64,000 bases of DNA from Schaalia hyovaginalis (GCF_014208035.1 NZ_JACHMK010000001.1:2480001-2544000), one strand, 5' to 3'; shown: positions 7,932 through 18,004, numbered from the stretch's first letter. The notes: generated from the letters alone by a model not told the origin. Made by a program: numbers and translations.

Positions 7932-9074
7932 TCAGGTCGTGCGGTAGGACCCGCGCAGGCGCACGGCGCCTGCGGTCACACCCTTCGTCCCCGAGATCGT
8001 CCGCCCCTCGAAATCCGAGGAGGGCTCGACCTCGCCCGGCATCGACACCTCGCCGAGGACCCACGCCTCGACCCCTGCCTCCCGGATCAGGCGTAGCGCC
8101 TCATCGGCGCAATCGCGGCCCACGACGCCGACCATGCCGACGCCGAGATTGAGGGAGTCCTCCATGCCCTCCCAGGTCACCTCGCCGCCCCGGCGGACCC
8201 AGTCGAAAACGGGCGGGACGATCCAGGACCCGCGATCGACCTCGGCGAGCGCGCCGAGCGGGAGGACGCGCGACAGGTTCGCGCCCAGCCCCCCGCCCGT
8301 GACATGCGAGAAGGCGTGGACGCCGCTCACGCCCTCGCCCGCACCGAGGGTCTCGACGAGGTCGAGGCACAGGCGGGTGTACAGGCGGGTCGGCTCGAGG
8401 AGCTCCTCGCCGAGCGTCCGGCTGAACTCCTCGACGTGCCCCTCCAGGGGCGCTCCGGTGCGCGCGACGACCGAGCGGACCAGGGAGTAGCCGTTGGAAT
8501 GCAGACCGGAGGAGGCCATCGCGATGAGGACGTCGCCCTTACCGACACGCTCGGGCCCGAGACGCTCGGCCGCGTCGACGACACCGGTCGCCGCACCCGC
8601 GATGTCGTAGTCGTCGGGCGCCATGAGGCCCGGATGCTCGGCGGTCTCCCCGCCGACGAGGGGCGTACCCGCCTGCTCGCAGGCGTGCGCGATCCCGGTG
8701 ACGATCTTGGCGATCCGCTCGGGGACGACGCGACCGCAGGCGATGTAGTCCGTCATGAGCACCGGGCGGGCGCCGATGACGACGATGTCGTCGACGACCA
8801 TGCCGACGAGGTCCTGCCCGATCGTGTCGTGGATGTCGAGGGCGCGGGCGATCGCGATCTTCGTGCCGACGCCGTCCGTCGATGTCGCGAGCAGGGGCCG
8901 CTTCATCCCGAGCAGGGCTGAGGCGTCGACCATCCCCGCGAAGCCGCCGGTCGCACCGAGGACCGTCTGGTCATGGGTCCGCGACACGGCGTCCTTCATG
9001 AGTTCGACGGCGCGGTCTCCCGCTGCGGTGTCGACTCCTGCGGATGCGTAGTCGAGGGGGGCGGTGTCGCTCAT
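7932..9074 (-). CDS. purM: Phosphoribosylformylglycinamidine cyclo-ligase (AIR synthetase)
   Basis: 380 residues from ATG 9074, with AGGAG placed 7 bp upstream; longer in-frame extensions have no such support. It catalyses ATP-dependent ring closure of FGAM to AIR, step 5 of purine synthesis. Recognisable blocks are YASAGVD at the start, ATSTDGVGTK, GQDLVGMVVDDI, LVGGETAEHPG and ASSGLHSNGYSLVR, all PurM hallmarks. It lies 107 bp downstream of purF on the same strand, so the two are likely co-transcribed. Confidence 0.97.
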   Translation of the reverse strand: MSDTAPLDYASAGVDTAAGDRAVELMKDAVSRTHDQTVLGATGGFAGMVDASALLGMKRPLLATSTDGVGTKIAIARALDIHDTIGQDLVGMVVDDIVVIGARPVLMTDYIACGRVVPERIAKIVTGIAHACEQAGTPLVGGETAEHPGLMAPDDYDIAGAATGVVDAAERLGPERVGKGDVLIAMASSGLHSNGYSLVRSVVARTGAPLEGHVEEFSRTLGEELLEPTRLYTRLCLDLVETLGAGEGVSGVHAFSHVTGGGLGANLSRVLPLGALAEVDRGSWIVPPVFDWVRRGGEVTWEGMEDSLNLGVGMVGVVGRDCADEALRLIREAGVEAWVLGEVSMPGEVEPSSDFEGRTISGTKGVTAGAVRLRGSYRTT

Positions 9075-9181
9075 TGCTGCTCCTGGATTCTCCGGGGTGG
9101 GGCTTTTGAAGGTGGACGGTGCCAACATGCGGCGATGCGCGCCGAGGATGGACTTCCGCGCGACGAGGGCGGGGCGCCCGG

Positions 9182-10789
9182 CTAGCAGGTGGAGGCGCCG
9201 GGGGTGCCGGGGATCGGCGTGCCCTTGGGGATCTGCTCCGGGTAGTCGCCGTTGAAGCAGCCGAGGCACAGGCTCGTCCCCTGACGGGTCGCCCGGACCA
9301 TTCCCTCCATCGACAGGTACGACAGGGAGTCCGCCCCGATCGAGGCGCGCACCCCGTCGACATCCATCGCCGAGGCGATAAGCTCCGCCCTCGTCGGGAA
9401 GTCGATCCCGAAGAAGCACGGCCAGGCGACCGGCGGGGAGGAGATCTTCACGTGCACCTCGGCCGCCCCGGCCTCCCTGAGCATCTTGACGAGGGCGCGC
9501 TGCGTGTTCCCCCTCACGATCGAGTCATCGATGACGATGAGGCGCTTGCCCGCGATCACCTCGCGCAGAGGGTTGAGCTTGAGGCGGATGCCGAGCTGGC
9601 GCAGGGACTGGGTCGGTTGGATGAAGGTCCGCCCGACGTAGGCGTTCTTCACGAGGCCCTGCGCGAAGGGGATCCCGGAGGCCTCGGCGTAGCCGATGGC
9701 GGCGGGCGTGCCCGACTCGGGGGTGGGGATCACGAGGTCGGCGTCGACCGGTGCCTCCCGGGCGAGGGTCGCGCCCATCTCGCGCCTGGCGGCCACGATC
9801 TGCCGGTCGCCGATCACCGTGTCCGGGCGGGCGAGGTACACGTACTCAAAGACGCAGGTGTTCGAGCGCCTCACCGCGAAGTGACGCGAGTGGACCCCGG
9901 TGGAGTCGATGGCGACGAGCTCGCCCGGCTCGATCTCGCGGACGAAGGTCGCGCCGCACAGGTCGAGGGCGGCGGTCTCGGAGGCCAGCACCCACCCCGA
10001 GTAGAGGCGGCCCAGGACGAGGGGCCGGTAGCCATGCGGGTCGCGCGCGCCGTACAGGGTGTTCTCGTCCATGAAGACCAGCGAGAAGGCGCCCTTGAGG
10101 CGCGGGAGGACCTTGAGGGCGGGGGCGACCAGGGCAGCGGGCTTGGCCTCCGCGCTGGTCGTGGATCCGACGCCTGCCGTGGATCCCGCGCCGGCCGTGG
10201 ATTCGCACTCGGCATCCGGAGCGGATACGGCATCGCCCCCTCCGATGGGATCGGCGAGGGCGATGGCGGGCGGGATGAAGGGGACGGGTCCGGGGATCCG
10301 GTCGGCGAGGCCCAGCAGGGCCGTCACGACGGAGGTGTCCGTGGAGGCGCCCCGCTCGACGTCGTCGCCCTCGTCCGCGATCGAATGGGCGAGGTCGCGC
10401 AGCTCCGCCGTATTCGTGAGATTCCCGTTGTGGCACAGTGCGAGCGTCCCCGTCGGCGTCGGCCCGAGGGTCGGCTGGGCGTTCCTCCAGGTGTCGGCGC
10501 CCGTCGTCGCGTAGCGGACGTGCCCGAGGGCGAGATGCCCCTTGAGGCCGCGGAGCGTCTGCTCGGAGAAGACCTGGTTGACGAGGCCCTGATCCTTGTA
10601 GACGAGGATCTGCTTCCCGTTCGAGGTCGCGATGCCGGCGGATTGCTGCCCGCGATGCTGAAGGGCGTAGAGGGAGAAGTAGGTGAGTCGGGAGACGTCC
10701 TCGCCGGGCGCCCACACCCCGAATACGCCGCAGTGGTCGCGGGGGCGATCGTCCTCGAAGATCTCTCGGTCTGTCAGTGTCTGGTCCAT
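9182..10789 (-). CDS. purF: Amidophosphoribosyltransferase, with an internal low-complexity insertion
   Basis: PurF makes 5-phosphoribosylamine from PRPP and glutamine, the committed step of purine synthesis. With ATG 10789 the N-terminal nucleophile is Cys20 in DHCGVFGVWAPGE, which would be exposed by propeptide removal. A GTG at 10810 is the alternative start; neither has a clear ribosome site. YALQHRGQQSAGIA and the PRPP loop VIDDSIVRGNT are present. C-terminal cysteines (CFFGIDFP, CLGCF) fit an Fe-S type enzyme. Unusual is a roughly 50-residue Gly/Ser/Thr/Ala insertion in the glutaminase domain between TALLGLADR and LPRLKGAFSLVF, which contains short tandem repeats. Confidence 0.96.
   Translation of the reverse strand: MDQTLTDREIFEDDRPRDHCGVFGVWAPGEDVSRLTYFSLYALQHRGQQSAGIATSNGKQILVYKDQGLVNQVFSEQTLRGLKGHLALGHVRYATTGADTWRNAQPTLGPTPTGTLALCHNGNLTNTAELRDLAHSIADEGDDVERGASTDTSVVTALLGLADRIPGPVPFIPPAIALADPIGGGDAVSAPDAECESTAGAGSTAGVGSTTSAEAKPAALVAPALKVLPRLKGAFSLVFMDENTLYGARDPHGYRPLVLGRLYSGWVLASETAALDLCGATFVREIEPGELVAIDSTGVHSRHFAVRRSNTCVFEYVYLARPDTVIGDRQIVAARREMGATLAREAPVDADLVIPTPESGTPAAIGYAEASGIPFAQGLVKNAYVGRTFIQPTQSLRQLGIRLKLNPLREVIAGKRLIVIDDSIVRGNTQRALVKMLREAGAAEVHVKISSPPVAWPCFFGIDFPTRAELIASAMDVDGVRASIGADSLSYLSMEGMVRATRQGTSLCLGCFNGDYPEQIPKGTPIPGTPGASTC
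10161..10205 (-). repeat. 18-bp tandem repeat inside purF insertion
   Basis: Two 18-bp units begin GTGGATCC at 10161 and 10179 and a partial third begins at 10197. They differ by a few bases and encode six-residue repeats of the STAGAG type. The repeat keeps the reading frame. Confidence 0.7.
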
Positions 10790-10863
10790 GTTCACGGATT
10801 CAGAGAGCACGGGGACACTGTCTCACACGAGGGCGAGACGGCGCCACGAGCGACCATTCCCAG

Positions 10864-12558
10864 TCACGGCGCCCATGTGAAGCGCACGCTGCGCGACTCG
10901 ACATCGGCGCGTTCGAGGACGACCCCCGCCTCCTCGCCGAGGGGCAGGCGCGCGCCCGGTACGCGCGCGACCAGGGATCCGATCACGGCGGGATCGCTGA
11001 TGAGCACCTTGCCGCGGTCGAAGTCCTCATCACCGTCCCTGCGTTCGACGATCACCCCGCGGAAGGTCGCGCCCTCGTGACCGAGGAGGAGCTTCGCGCT
11101 GACGGCCCCGATCGCGGCCCTCTCCGCCGCGGAGGCGAGACGCGCGCCCTCGGCCATGAATCCGGGCAGATCCGGGAGGGAGTCGAGGACCCAGCCGGGG
11201 ATCGGGCGCCCGGACTCGTGGGCGATGCAGATCTCCGAGGCCCACCGGTCGACGAGTCGGCGCAGCGGCGCGGTCACATGCGCGTACTCGGCGGCGATGG
11301 CGGCGTGCCGGGCGGCGGGGTCGCCGGGGCACGGGAAGGCACCGGCAGCGGCGGGGCTCCGCCCGCTCGTCGTCTTCGCAAGGGCGGATCCTGCGCGGGA
11401 GGCGTCGACGAAGACCGCGTATTCGGCTCCGCGGTACAGGCTCATCGCGTGCGCGAGGAAGGCCGTGTGCGCGGGGATCGCGGGGTCGAGGGCGGGCAGC
11501 AGGCGCGCATAGGGCATGTCCTCGGGCCAGTCGACTCCGAGGAGTCTCGCGACGCCGTGCAGACGCTCAAGAGCCTGATGGGAGGCGGGCGGCGCGGTCC
11601 TCAGCACCGCGATCCCGGCCTCGCGCATGATCGAGGCCGCGCACATCCCCGTCAGGAGCGAGATCTGGGCGTTCCACTCCTCAACCGGGGTGCTCTTCCG
11701 ATAGCTGAGTTCGTAGTGCGTCGACCCGTCCGCATCGATTTCGCGCGTGATCTCCTGCTCGGGACTCGGCGAGGAGACGCCGCCGCGCGCGGTCTCGAGG
11801 GCCCGCCGCAAACGGCCGATCTCCTCGAGCAGCTCCACGAGGTCTTCGGGGGCATCCGGCAGGGGACGGCCCGAGGTTCGCGCCGCTTCGACCTGGTCGT
11901 ACGACAGCTTCGCCCTCGAGCGCACGAGTGCGCGACGCACCGTCGCGTTCACCACCTCGCCGCGCGCGTCGAGCAGGATCTCCCACACGCAGGCGGGCAC
12001 GACTCCGCCCGGCAGGAGGGAGGCCGCCCCTTCTGAGAGGGCGAGCGGGTGCAGCGGCGTCGAACGGTCGGGCATGTAGATCGTCGTGGCGCGCCGACGC
12101 ACTTCGAGGTCGAGCGGCGAGCCGGCCGGAACGAAGGTCGCGAGCGAGGCGATGGCGTAGAGCACCCGATAACGGGCTCCGTCCGGGCGGCCCTCCTCGA
12201 GGCGCCTCAGACGCACCGCCTGGTCCAGATCACGCGAAGACTCCGGATCGATCGTCACGAAGGGGACATCGGTCGCATCCCATCGGGGAAGCGCCTCGGG
12301 CACGAGGGCGGTCCACGCGCGATCGATCGCCTCCGCGGCTCCCGCGAGGAGGCGGGGCCCGGACGCGGCCTCGTCGCCCGTGAGAACCGGCTGCACGCGG
12401 GACAGGAAGTCCTTCCATTCGGCGACCGCCGCATCCGCTTGGCGGTCGACCTCATCGGGGAAGGTCGAAGGGATGCTCAGCTCGGTGCGAATCGAGTCGA
12501 GAACCGGGATCAGGGAAGAATCTTCCACCCGCAGCTGCATCCGATGGAGCACAACCAT
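10864..12558 (-). CDS. RNB-domain exoribonuclease (RNase II/R family, short form)
   Basis: 564 residues from ATG 12558, chosen because GGAG lies 9 bp upstream. The central RNB catalytic block reads FVTIDPESSRDLDQAV. It has the metal-binding aspartates, but with Gln in place of the fourth Asp, as is common in short actinobacterial members. It continues with YAIASLATFVPAGSPLD and IYMPDRSTPLHPLALSEGAASL, also typical. No N-terminal cold-shock domains or full S1 domain are obvious, unlike RNase R. It probably degrades RNA 3' to 5'. The gene is divergent from the Fe-S reductase with an 89-bp gap. Confidence 0.88.
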   Translation of the reverse strand: MVVLHRMQLRVEDSSLIPVLDSIRTELSIPSTFPDEVDRQADAAVAEWKDFLSRVQPVLTGDEAASGPRLLAGAAEAIDRAWTALVPEALPRWDATDVPFVTIDPESSRDLDQAVRLRRLEEGRPDGARYRVLYAIASLATFVPAGSPLDLEVRRRATTIYMPDRSTPLHPLALSEGAASLLPGGVVPACVWEILLDARGEVVNATVRRALVRSRAKLSYDQVEAARTSGRPLPDAPEDLVELLEEIGRLRRALETARGGVSSPSPEQEITREIDADGSTHYELSYRKSTPVEEWNAQISLLTGMCAASIMREAGIAVLRTAPPASHQALERLHGVARLLGVDWPEDMPYARLLPALDPAIPAHTAFLAHAMSLYRGAEYAVFVDASRAGSALAKTTSGRSPAAAGAFPCPGDPAARHAAIAAEYAHVTAPLRRLVDRWASEICIAHESGRPIPGWVLDSLPDLPGFMAEGARLASAAERAAIGAVSAKLLLGHEGATFRGVIVERRDGDEDFDRGKVLISDPAVIGSLVARVPGARLPLGEEAGVVLERADVESRSVRFTWAP

Positions 12559-12647
12559 GAGGCCAGTCTCCACCACCCCGAGCCGAAGTGCCACAATGAG
12601 AGGGCTCGCGCCGAAGGGACGGCGCTCGACCCTCGAAGGAACGCCTC

Positions 12648-15101
12648 ATGCCCACTCCCGTTCTCAGCGTCGTGTGCTGGGTCTTCGCCCTCTTCGCCAC
12701 GCTCTTCGGGATCCTCTCCTTCGGCCGGGGCATCGCGCAGCTGTGGAGGGCCGTGTCGGCGGGCGCCCCGGAGCCCGCTCGCCTCACTCCCGTCCCCAAG
12801 CGCCTGGGCATGATGCTCCTCGCAGTCCTCAGCCACCGCGAATTCAAGGGGCGCCCCTGGATCAGGTTCGCCCACTGGTTCGTCATGGTCTCCTTCCCGC
12901 TGCTCTTCCTCACCCTTGTCACGGGGTACGGCCAGCTGAGGGACCCCCGTTTCACCCTCCCCCTCCTCGGGCGCTTCCTCCCCTGGGAGTGGCTCACCGA
13001 GCTCTTCGCCTGGGCCGGGCTGCTCGGCATCGTCCTCCTCATGATCGTCAGGACCCGCGCGGGCTCGGGCTCCCTCGCGGAGGCGGCCGTCTCCTCCGAC
13101 GATCCTGTCGAGGCCCCGCCCGCCGCGAGCCCCCGCCCGCGCGACGGCTCCCCGGCCGGACTCGCCTCCCGCTTCCTCGGGTCGACCCGCTGGCAGGCGC
13201 GCTTCGTCGAATGGGTGATCCTCCTGGTCTGCGCCTGCGTCCTCGGCCTGCGCGGCCTCGAATACGCCCTTCTCACGAGCGCGCCCTCGCCCGCCTCCCT
13301 CCCGGAGCTCTGGCATTTCCCGCTCACCGCGTGGATCGGCGCCCTCGTCCTCGCCGCCGGGGCGCAGGTGAGCGCGGTCGCGAATGCGATCGTCCTCCTC
13401 TCGACGCTGAAGATCATCGTCTCGATGATCTGGATGATGGTGGTCGGCGTCCTCACCTCGATGGGCGTCGCCTGGCACCGCTTCCTCGCCCTCGTCAACG
13501 TGTACGCGCGCCGGGACCCCGAAGGCGGCAAGTCCCTCGGCCCCGCGGACCACATGCTCATCGACGGCGCACCCGTCACCTCGCCCGACGTGTTCGACGA
13601 CCTCCCCGAGGACGCGGTCCTCGGCACCGCGACGGCCGCCGACCTGTCCTGGAAGGCCCGCCTCGACCTCTACTCGTGCACCGAATGCGGCCGTTGTCAG
13701 GAACTGTGCCCCGCGTGGAACACCGGCAAGCCCCTGTCCCCCAAGCTCCTCGTCATGTCGATGCGCGACCACATGGAATCGGCGTCGAAGAAGGAGATCG
13801 TCGCCCAGCAGATCTCCGATGCGCAGGTTCCCGGGGAGCGCACGGCCGAGGAGCTCGCGGCCTCCGGCGAGGTCATGCTCGACAAGGGCGTGGACCCGAA
13901 CCCGCACTCCCTCGACCTGCTCGCGGTCCTGTCGGCCTCCGGGGCGACCGGCCCTCAGGGCGTCGCCGACGTCGAGGCCCCCCTCGTTCCCGATGTCGTC
14001 TCCGAAGAGGTCCTCTGGGACTGCACGATGTGCGGCGCCTGCGTCGACCAGTGCCCGGTCGACATCGAGCACATCGACCACATCCTCGACCTGCGCCGCC
14101 AGCGCGTCCTCATGGAGGCGGCCTTCCCGCGCGAACTCGGACGCGCCTTCCGCGGCATGGAGTCCAAGCAGAACCCCTACAACCAGCCGGCACGCAAGCG
14201 CCTCGACTGGGCGAAGGACCTCGATTTCGAGGTGCCCGTGGTCGGCGAGGACCTGGAAAGCGCCGCCGAGGTCGATTACCTGTTCTGGGTCGGGTGCGCC
14301 GGGGCCTTCGACGACAAGGCGAAGCAGACGAGCGCCGCGATCGCCGAGCTGCTGCACACGGCGGGGGTGTCCTTCGCCGTCCTCGGTTCGGGCGAGACCT
14401 GCACGGGCGACCCCGCCAGGCGCGCGGGCAACGAGGTCCTCTTCCAGATGCTCGCCGCCGAGGCGATCTCGACCTTGACGGAGGCGGCGCCCAAGAGGAT
14501 CGTCGTCTCCTGCGCGCATTGCTTCAACACGATCGCAGGCGAGTATCCCGAGCTCGGCGGCCGTTTCGAGGTCGTCCATCACACGCAGTTGCTCAATCGC
14601 CTCGTGCGCGAGGGGCGGCTGACACCCGTGGCGCCCGCCTCCCCTGAGGACCGGGATGCGGCGGGGCGCCCGCTGCACGTCACCTATCACGACGCCTGCT
14701 ACCTCGGTCGGCACAACCGCGTGTACGAGCCGCCGCGCGAGCTCGTGTCGGCTCTGCCGGGCGTCGAGCTGGTCGAGATGCCGCGCAATCGCGACCGGGC
14801 GATGTGCTGCGGCGCGGGAGGCGCTCACGCCTGGTTCGAGGAGTCGCGCGGCACCCGGATCGCCGATGCCCGCATCGCCGAGGCGGCGATGACGGGCGCG
14901 GATGTCGTGGCCACGGCCTGCCCCTTCTGCTCGCAGATGCTCGGTTCGGCCTCGGGGTCCTCGGCCGGTTTCCTGTCGGCGGTTCCCGCGGGCGCCACGG
15001 ACGACGAGGGCGGGACCGCGGTTTTGCCCGAGGTCAAGGATGTCGCGGTGATGCTCCTCGAGTCCGTGCGTCGCGGCGCGGGAGGCGAAGCGCGGGGTTG
15101 A
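12648..15101 (+). CDS. Membrane-bound (Fe-S) reductase of the HdrD/GlpC-like CCG family (Rv0338c type)
   Basis: An 817-residue protein with several N-terminal membrane helices (about 1-310), followed by two [4Fe-4S] motifs, CTECGRCQELCP (344-355) and CTMCGACVDQCP (about 459-470). The C-terminal half has two CCG-type cysteine modules, including VGCAGAF, CAHCFNT, YHDACYLGRHN, AMCCGAGG and ACPFC. This architecture matches mycobacterial Rv0338c, an essential iron-sulfur reductase of unknown substrate. It likely passes electrons between the quinone pool and a cytosolic thiol or organic substrate; the donor and acceptor are unknown. It is transcribed alone. Confidence 0.88.
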   Translation: MPTPVLSVVCWVFALFATLFGILSFGRGIAQLWRAVSAGAPEPARLTPVPKRLGMMLLAVLSHREFKGRPWIRFAHWFVMVSFPLLFLTLVTGYGQLRDPRFTLPLLGRFLPWEWLTELFAWAGLLGIVLLMIVRTRAGSGSLAEAAVSSDDPVEAPPAASPRPRDGSPAGLASRFLGSTRWQARFVEWVILLVCACVLGLRGLEYALLTSAPSPASLPELWHFPLTAWIGALVLAAGAQVSAVANAIVLLSTLKIIVSMIWMMVVGVLTSMGVAWHRFLALVNVYARRDPEGGKSLGPADHMLIDGAPVTSPDVFDDLPEDAVLGTATAADLSWKARLDLYSCTECGRCQELCPAWNTGKPLSPKLLVMSMRDHMESASKKEIVAQQISDAQVPGERTAEELAASGEVMLDKGVDPNPHSLDLLAVLSASGATGPQGVADVEAPLVPDVVSEEVLWDCTMCGACVDQCPVDIEHIDHILDLRRQRVLMEAAFPRELGRAFRGMESKQNPYNQPARKRLDWAKDLDFEVPVVGEDLESAAEVDYLFWVGCAGAFDDKAKQTSAAIAELLHTAGVSFAVLGSGETCTGDPARRAGNEVLFQMLAAEAISTLTEAAPKRIVVSCAHCFNTIAGEYPELGGRFEVVHHTQLLNRLVREGRLTPVAPASPEDRDAAGRPLHVTYHDACYLGRHNRVYEPPRELVSALPGVELVEMPRNRDRAMCCGAGGAHAWFEESRGTRIADARIAEAAMTGADVVATACPFCSQMLGSASGSSAGFLSAVPAGATDDEGGTAVLPEVKDVAVMLLESVRRGAGGEARG

Positions 15102-15173
15102 GCTTCGGCAGGCGCGACGGCATGCGCGCGCCCGTCACCGGCTCACCCGGCTCTCGCCCGGTCGGGGAGCCCT

Positions 15174-16061
15174 TCAGGCCATGCGCGCCCGGAAGGCCCT
15201 GCGCATGGCGCGACGGACCTGCTCGCGCGTGTCGATCATCGGCGCCCACCAGCGGTTCCACGCACGGACACCGAGGAGCGCGCCGATCCAGCCGACGACG
15301 CCCGAGACGATCGCGCCGATCAGCGTGGCGGAACCGGCTGCGATGAGGAGCGCCCCGACAGCGGCGAAGAGAATCGCACCGAGCGCCCGGATGCCCCTCA
15401 CGGCGCGAGCGGAGTGCTTCTTCGCCAGGGTCGATGCCGCAAGGGTCGCCGCTGAGCAGAAGGCGAGCCCCAGGATCATCACCGGCACCGTGCCGACCGC
15501 GAAGGAGCCGACGGCCACTGAGGCGATCCACGCCGTCCACATCGAGATGAGAAGAGCGAATCCCTCATGACGGTATCCGCGCCTGGCCAGGATGCTCCAC
15601 GCCGCGAAGACCATGAGGATCGCGCCGAAGGGCGAGAGCAGTCCGAGAACGATGTTCGCCGAGGCGGAGAGCGGACCCGACGCCGCCGACAGGAGGGTCG
15701 TCACCCCGGGAAGCGCGAAGGCCCCCGAGACATTCGCGGCGAAGAGGGAGAGCACGGCACCGCCGATGAGGGTCGCGGCGTAGGCCCCGGTGCTGATGCG
15801 GCCCTGCGGGAGGACCACCGTGACGAAGTCATCGGTGTCATCATGGGCCCGGGGAGGCAAGCCCCCTTCGGCCGCTCCCCGATCAGCCGGGCCTTCGGCA
15901 CGCTCGAATCTGGGGCGGGGCGATTGCGGGAATCGGGGCATGGCCGAATCCGACGGGGTCGTCGGGGGAACGTGGGCGCGCTCGCCGCGTTGATCGGCGC
16001 TCGCCTCGTCCTCGAAGACGAGTTCGACTTCTCGGGGTTCGGGCGCAGGCTTGATGTTCAC
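15174..16061 (-). CDS. Uncharacterised membrane protein
   Basis: A 295-residue protein. Residues 1-85 are charged and disordered, with Pro/Arg/Glu-rich stretches. Then come about six hydrophobic segments in two groups: SLFAANVSGAFALPG, GLLSPFGAILMVFAAWS, LLISMWTAWIASVAVGS, LGLAFCSAATLAAS, ALGAILFAAVGALLIAAGS and IVSGVVGWIGALLGV. A basic tail ends in RRAMRRAFRARMA. I do not recognise the family. It is followed upstream by another unknown protein on the same strand, 88 bp away. Confidence 0.7.
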   Translation of the reverse strand: MNIKPAPEPREVELVFEDEASADQRGERAHVPPTTPSDSAMPRFPQSPRPRFERAEGPADRGAAEGGLPPRAHDDTDDFVTVVLPQGRISTGAYAATLIGGAVLSLFAANVSGAFALPGVTTLLSAASGPLSASANIVLGLLSPFGAILMVFAAWSILARRGYRHEGFALLISMWTAWIASVAVGSFAVGTVPVMILGLAFCSAATLAASTLAKKHSARAVRGIRALGAILFAAVGALLIAAGSATLIGAIVSGVVGWIGALLGVRAWNRWWAPMIDTREQVRRAMRRAFRARMA

Positions 16062-16149
16062 CTCAGGCTCCTTCCAACTGCCCCCATTCCAGTCGGCAGA
16101 GCTGGAAGGACGCTGGACGTGAGCTGTGGGCGGACTTGCGAAGCGGCGA

Positions 16150-17418
16150 CTATTCGATCACGGCCTCGTCATCGAGGGCGACGAGGAAGCCGTCCTCATC
16201 GATGACGGAACCTCCGACCGCGCCGATGATGATGCCGGCAGCGCGCTCGATGTCGCGCGCGGAGCGCACGCGCTCCAGCCGCCGCGCCCGGGAGACCGGG
16301 GCGGGCGCGCCCATCCCCTCCTGCGGAATCCACTTGAGCTGATACTCGATGATGACGCCCGTCGTCCACGCCTCCCAGCGCAGGACCTGCGGGGGCGTCG
16401 GCACGGGCTGGACCTCGATGATGAGCTCGGATCGATTCGCAATGGGGATGAGCAGCGCGTAGCCGGAGACGACCTGCGCAGCCTTCGCCTCGCGGGCGGC
16501 GCGCCTGGCGCGTTCGATCTTCGTCGCGACATCCGTGCGGGAAGTCGAGGCGCCCTCGGCCGCTCCGGTGCTGCGCGCTTCGGCGACGGCGACGGGCACA
16601 TCGCGCGAATCGACGATGTTCGGGAAATCCGTGCGGAGGACCTCGACGAGCTCGGCGGGCTCGAGCCACCTCGAGGTGTAGACCGCCAGGGACACCGCAG
16701 AATCCGGATCGGGCTGGACCACGCGCCCCGAGTCGGCGATGCGCAGCGCCCCGCCCAGTCGGCGGGCGATGCGCTTGAGGGCGAGGAGGACCCGGTACTC
16801 GAGGCCGACGGGAAGGCCCTCGGGGAAATAGGGGGCCCACTCGTCGATTCGTGCGAGCTCGGCGGGAACGGGCTTGCGCTTGGCGGTCGGGCAGCGCAGG
16901 ATCCAGGCCTTCGTCATCGACGAGGGCGTGCGCAAGGCCTGACGAGTCGGCGCATCGATCGTCCAGGGGCCCTCGAGGCGCGCCTCTGCGAGCAGGTGCA
17001 GGCGCCCGGCTCCCGCCCAGCAGGCCCCGTCCCAGATCGACAGGGCGAGGGCTTCGATCTCCGCGGGATCGACCTCGTCGGGCAGGAGGAGGAGGTGATG
17101 CGAGTCGGCGTCCTCCCGGGCGATCACCCCGGCCGGCCCGGTCGCGGTGATCGGCGCCGAGATCGGCGCGAAGGCGTCGGTGCGGCTCACACCCGTTTCG
17201 GAGACGGTGAAGGCCGTCGAGTAGTCGGAGATCGAGGTGAGCGCGGCGAGCGAGGTCGAGGTGAGATCCGACGGATCCCCCGCGGTCGGCGAGGCGAGGT
17301 CCGTCACGCGGGAGGGGGCCTGCGCCATCCGCTCGCGCATGGACGTTCGTCGCGGCGCGCCCGGCGCAGTCGTGCCGGGCGCTTGCGTTCCGGGGTTCTC
17401 CTCGGGTCGGTCCTTCAT
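16150..17418 (-). CDS. Uncharacterised protein, soluble, 422 residues
   Basis: The first 60 residues are Pro/Thr/Ser-rich and probably unstructured. A folded region follows, with SIWDGACWAGAGRLHLLAEARLEG written in the usual alpha/beta style (only the first part is diagnostic), WILRCPTAKRKP and EYRVLLALKRIARRLGG. A basic helical segment KIERARRAAREAKAAQ comes later, and an acidic end carries DEDGFLVALDDEAVIE. No transmembrane helix is visible. I do not recognise the family. It starts 5 bp before the 3' end of dcd on the same strand, so it is probably co-transcribed with dcd. Confidence 0.65.
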   Translation of the reverse strand: MKDRPEENPGTQAPGTTAPGAPRRTSMRERMAQAPSRVTDLASPTAGDPSDLTSTSLAALTSISDYSTAFTVSETGVSRTDAFAPISAPITATGPAGVIAREDADSHHLLLLPDEVDPAEIEALALSIWDGACWAGAGRLHLLAEARLEGPWTIDAPTRQALRTPSSMTKAWILRCPTAKRKPVPAELARIDEWAPYFPEGLPVGLEYRVLLALKRIARRLGGALRIADSGRVVQPDPDSAVSLAVYTSRWLEPAELVEVLRTDFPNIVDSRDVPVAVAEARSTGAAEGASTSRTDVATKIERARRAAREAKAAQVVSGYALLIPIANRSELIIEVQPVPTPPQVLRWEAWTTGVIIEYQLKWIPQEGMGAPAPVSRARRLERVRSARDIERAAGIIIGAVGGSVIDEDGFLVALDDEAVIE

Positions 17419-17422
17419 GGAT

Positions 17423-18004
17423 TCAGCGTTCGATTCTGATCCTGGAGAAGCGCAGATGGGTGCGCGAGGGGGTCGGTCCGCGCTGCCCCTGGTAGTGGGA
17501 TCCGAGGGCCCGGGAGCCGTAGGGGCGCTCCGCGGGCGAGGAGAGGTCGAAGAAGCAGAGCTGCCCGACCTTCATCCCCGGGTAGAGGAGGATCGGCATC
17601 GTCGCCGTGTTCGAGAGTTCGAGGGTGACGTGCCCGGAGAAGCCGGGGTCGATGAAGCCCGCCGTCGAGTGCGTGAGCAGGCCGAGTCGCCCGAGCGAGG
17701 ACTTGCCTTCGAGGCGTGCGGCGATGTCATCCCCGAGGGTCACCATCTCGTAGGTGGCGCCCAGGACGAACTCGCCCGGATGGAGGACGAAGGGCTCGTC
17801 CGGACCGACATCCACCTGGTGCGTGAGCTCGGACTGGTCGGCCGAGGGGTCGATCACCGAGTAGCGGTGGTTGTCGAAGAGGCGGAAGAGCCTGTCGAGA
17901 CGGACGTCGATGCTCGCGGGCTGGATGAGATCCCGGTCGAGCGGGTCGAGCCGGATCCGGCCGGAGTCGAGCCCGGCTCGGATGTCACGATCGGAGAGCA
18001 GCAT
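17423..18004 (-). CDS. dcd: dCTP deaminase (possibly bifunctional dCTP deaminase/dUTPase)
   Basis: 193 residues from ATG 18004, beginning [17 protein letters not shown], the standard Dcd start. It converts dCTP to dUTP, and actinobacterial members often also hydrolyse dUTP to dUMP. Key blocks are [42 protein letters not shown] with the catalytic Glu, and [14 protein letters not shown]. The length is normal. It is divergent from mutY. Confidence 0.96.
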   Translation of the reverse strand: MLLSDRDIRAGLDSGRIRLDPLDRDLIQPASIDVRLDRLFRLFDNHRYSVIDPSADQSELTHQVDVGPDEPFVLHPGEFVLGATYEMVTLGDDIAARLEGKSSLGRLGLLTHSTAGFIDPGFSGHVTLELSNTATMPILLYPGMKVGQLCFFDLSSPAERPYGSRALGSHYQGQRGPTPSRTHLRFSRIRIER

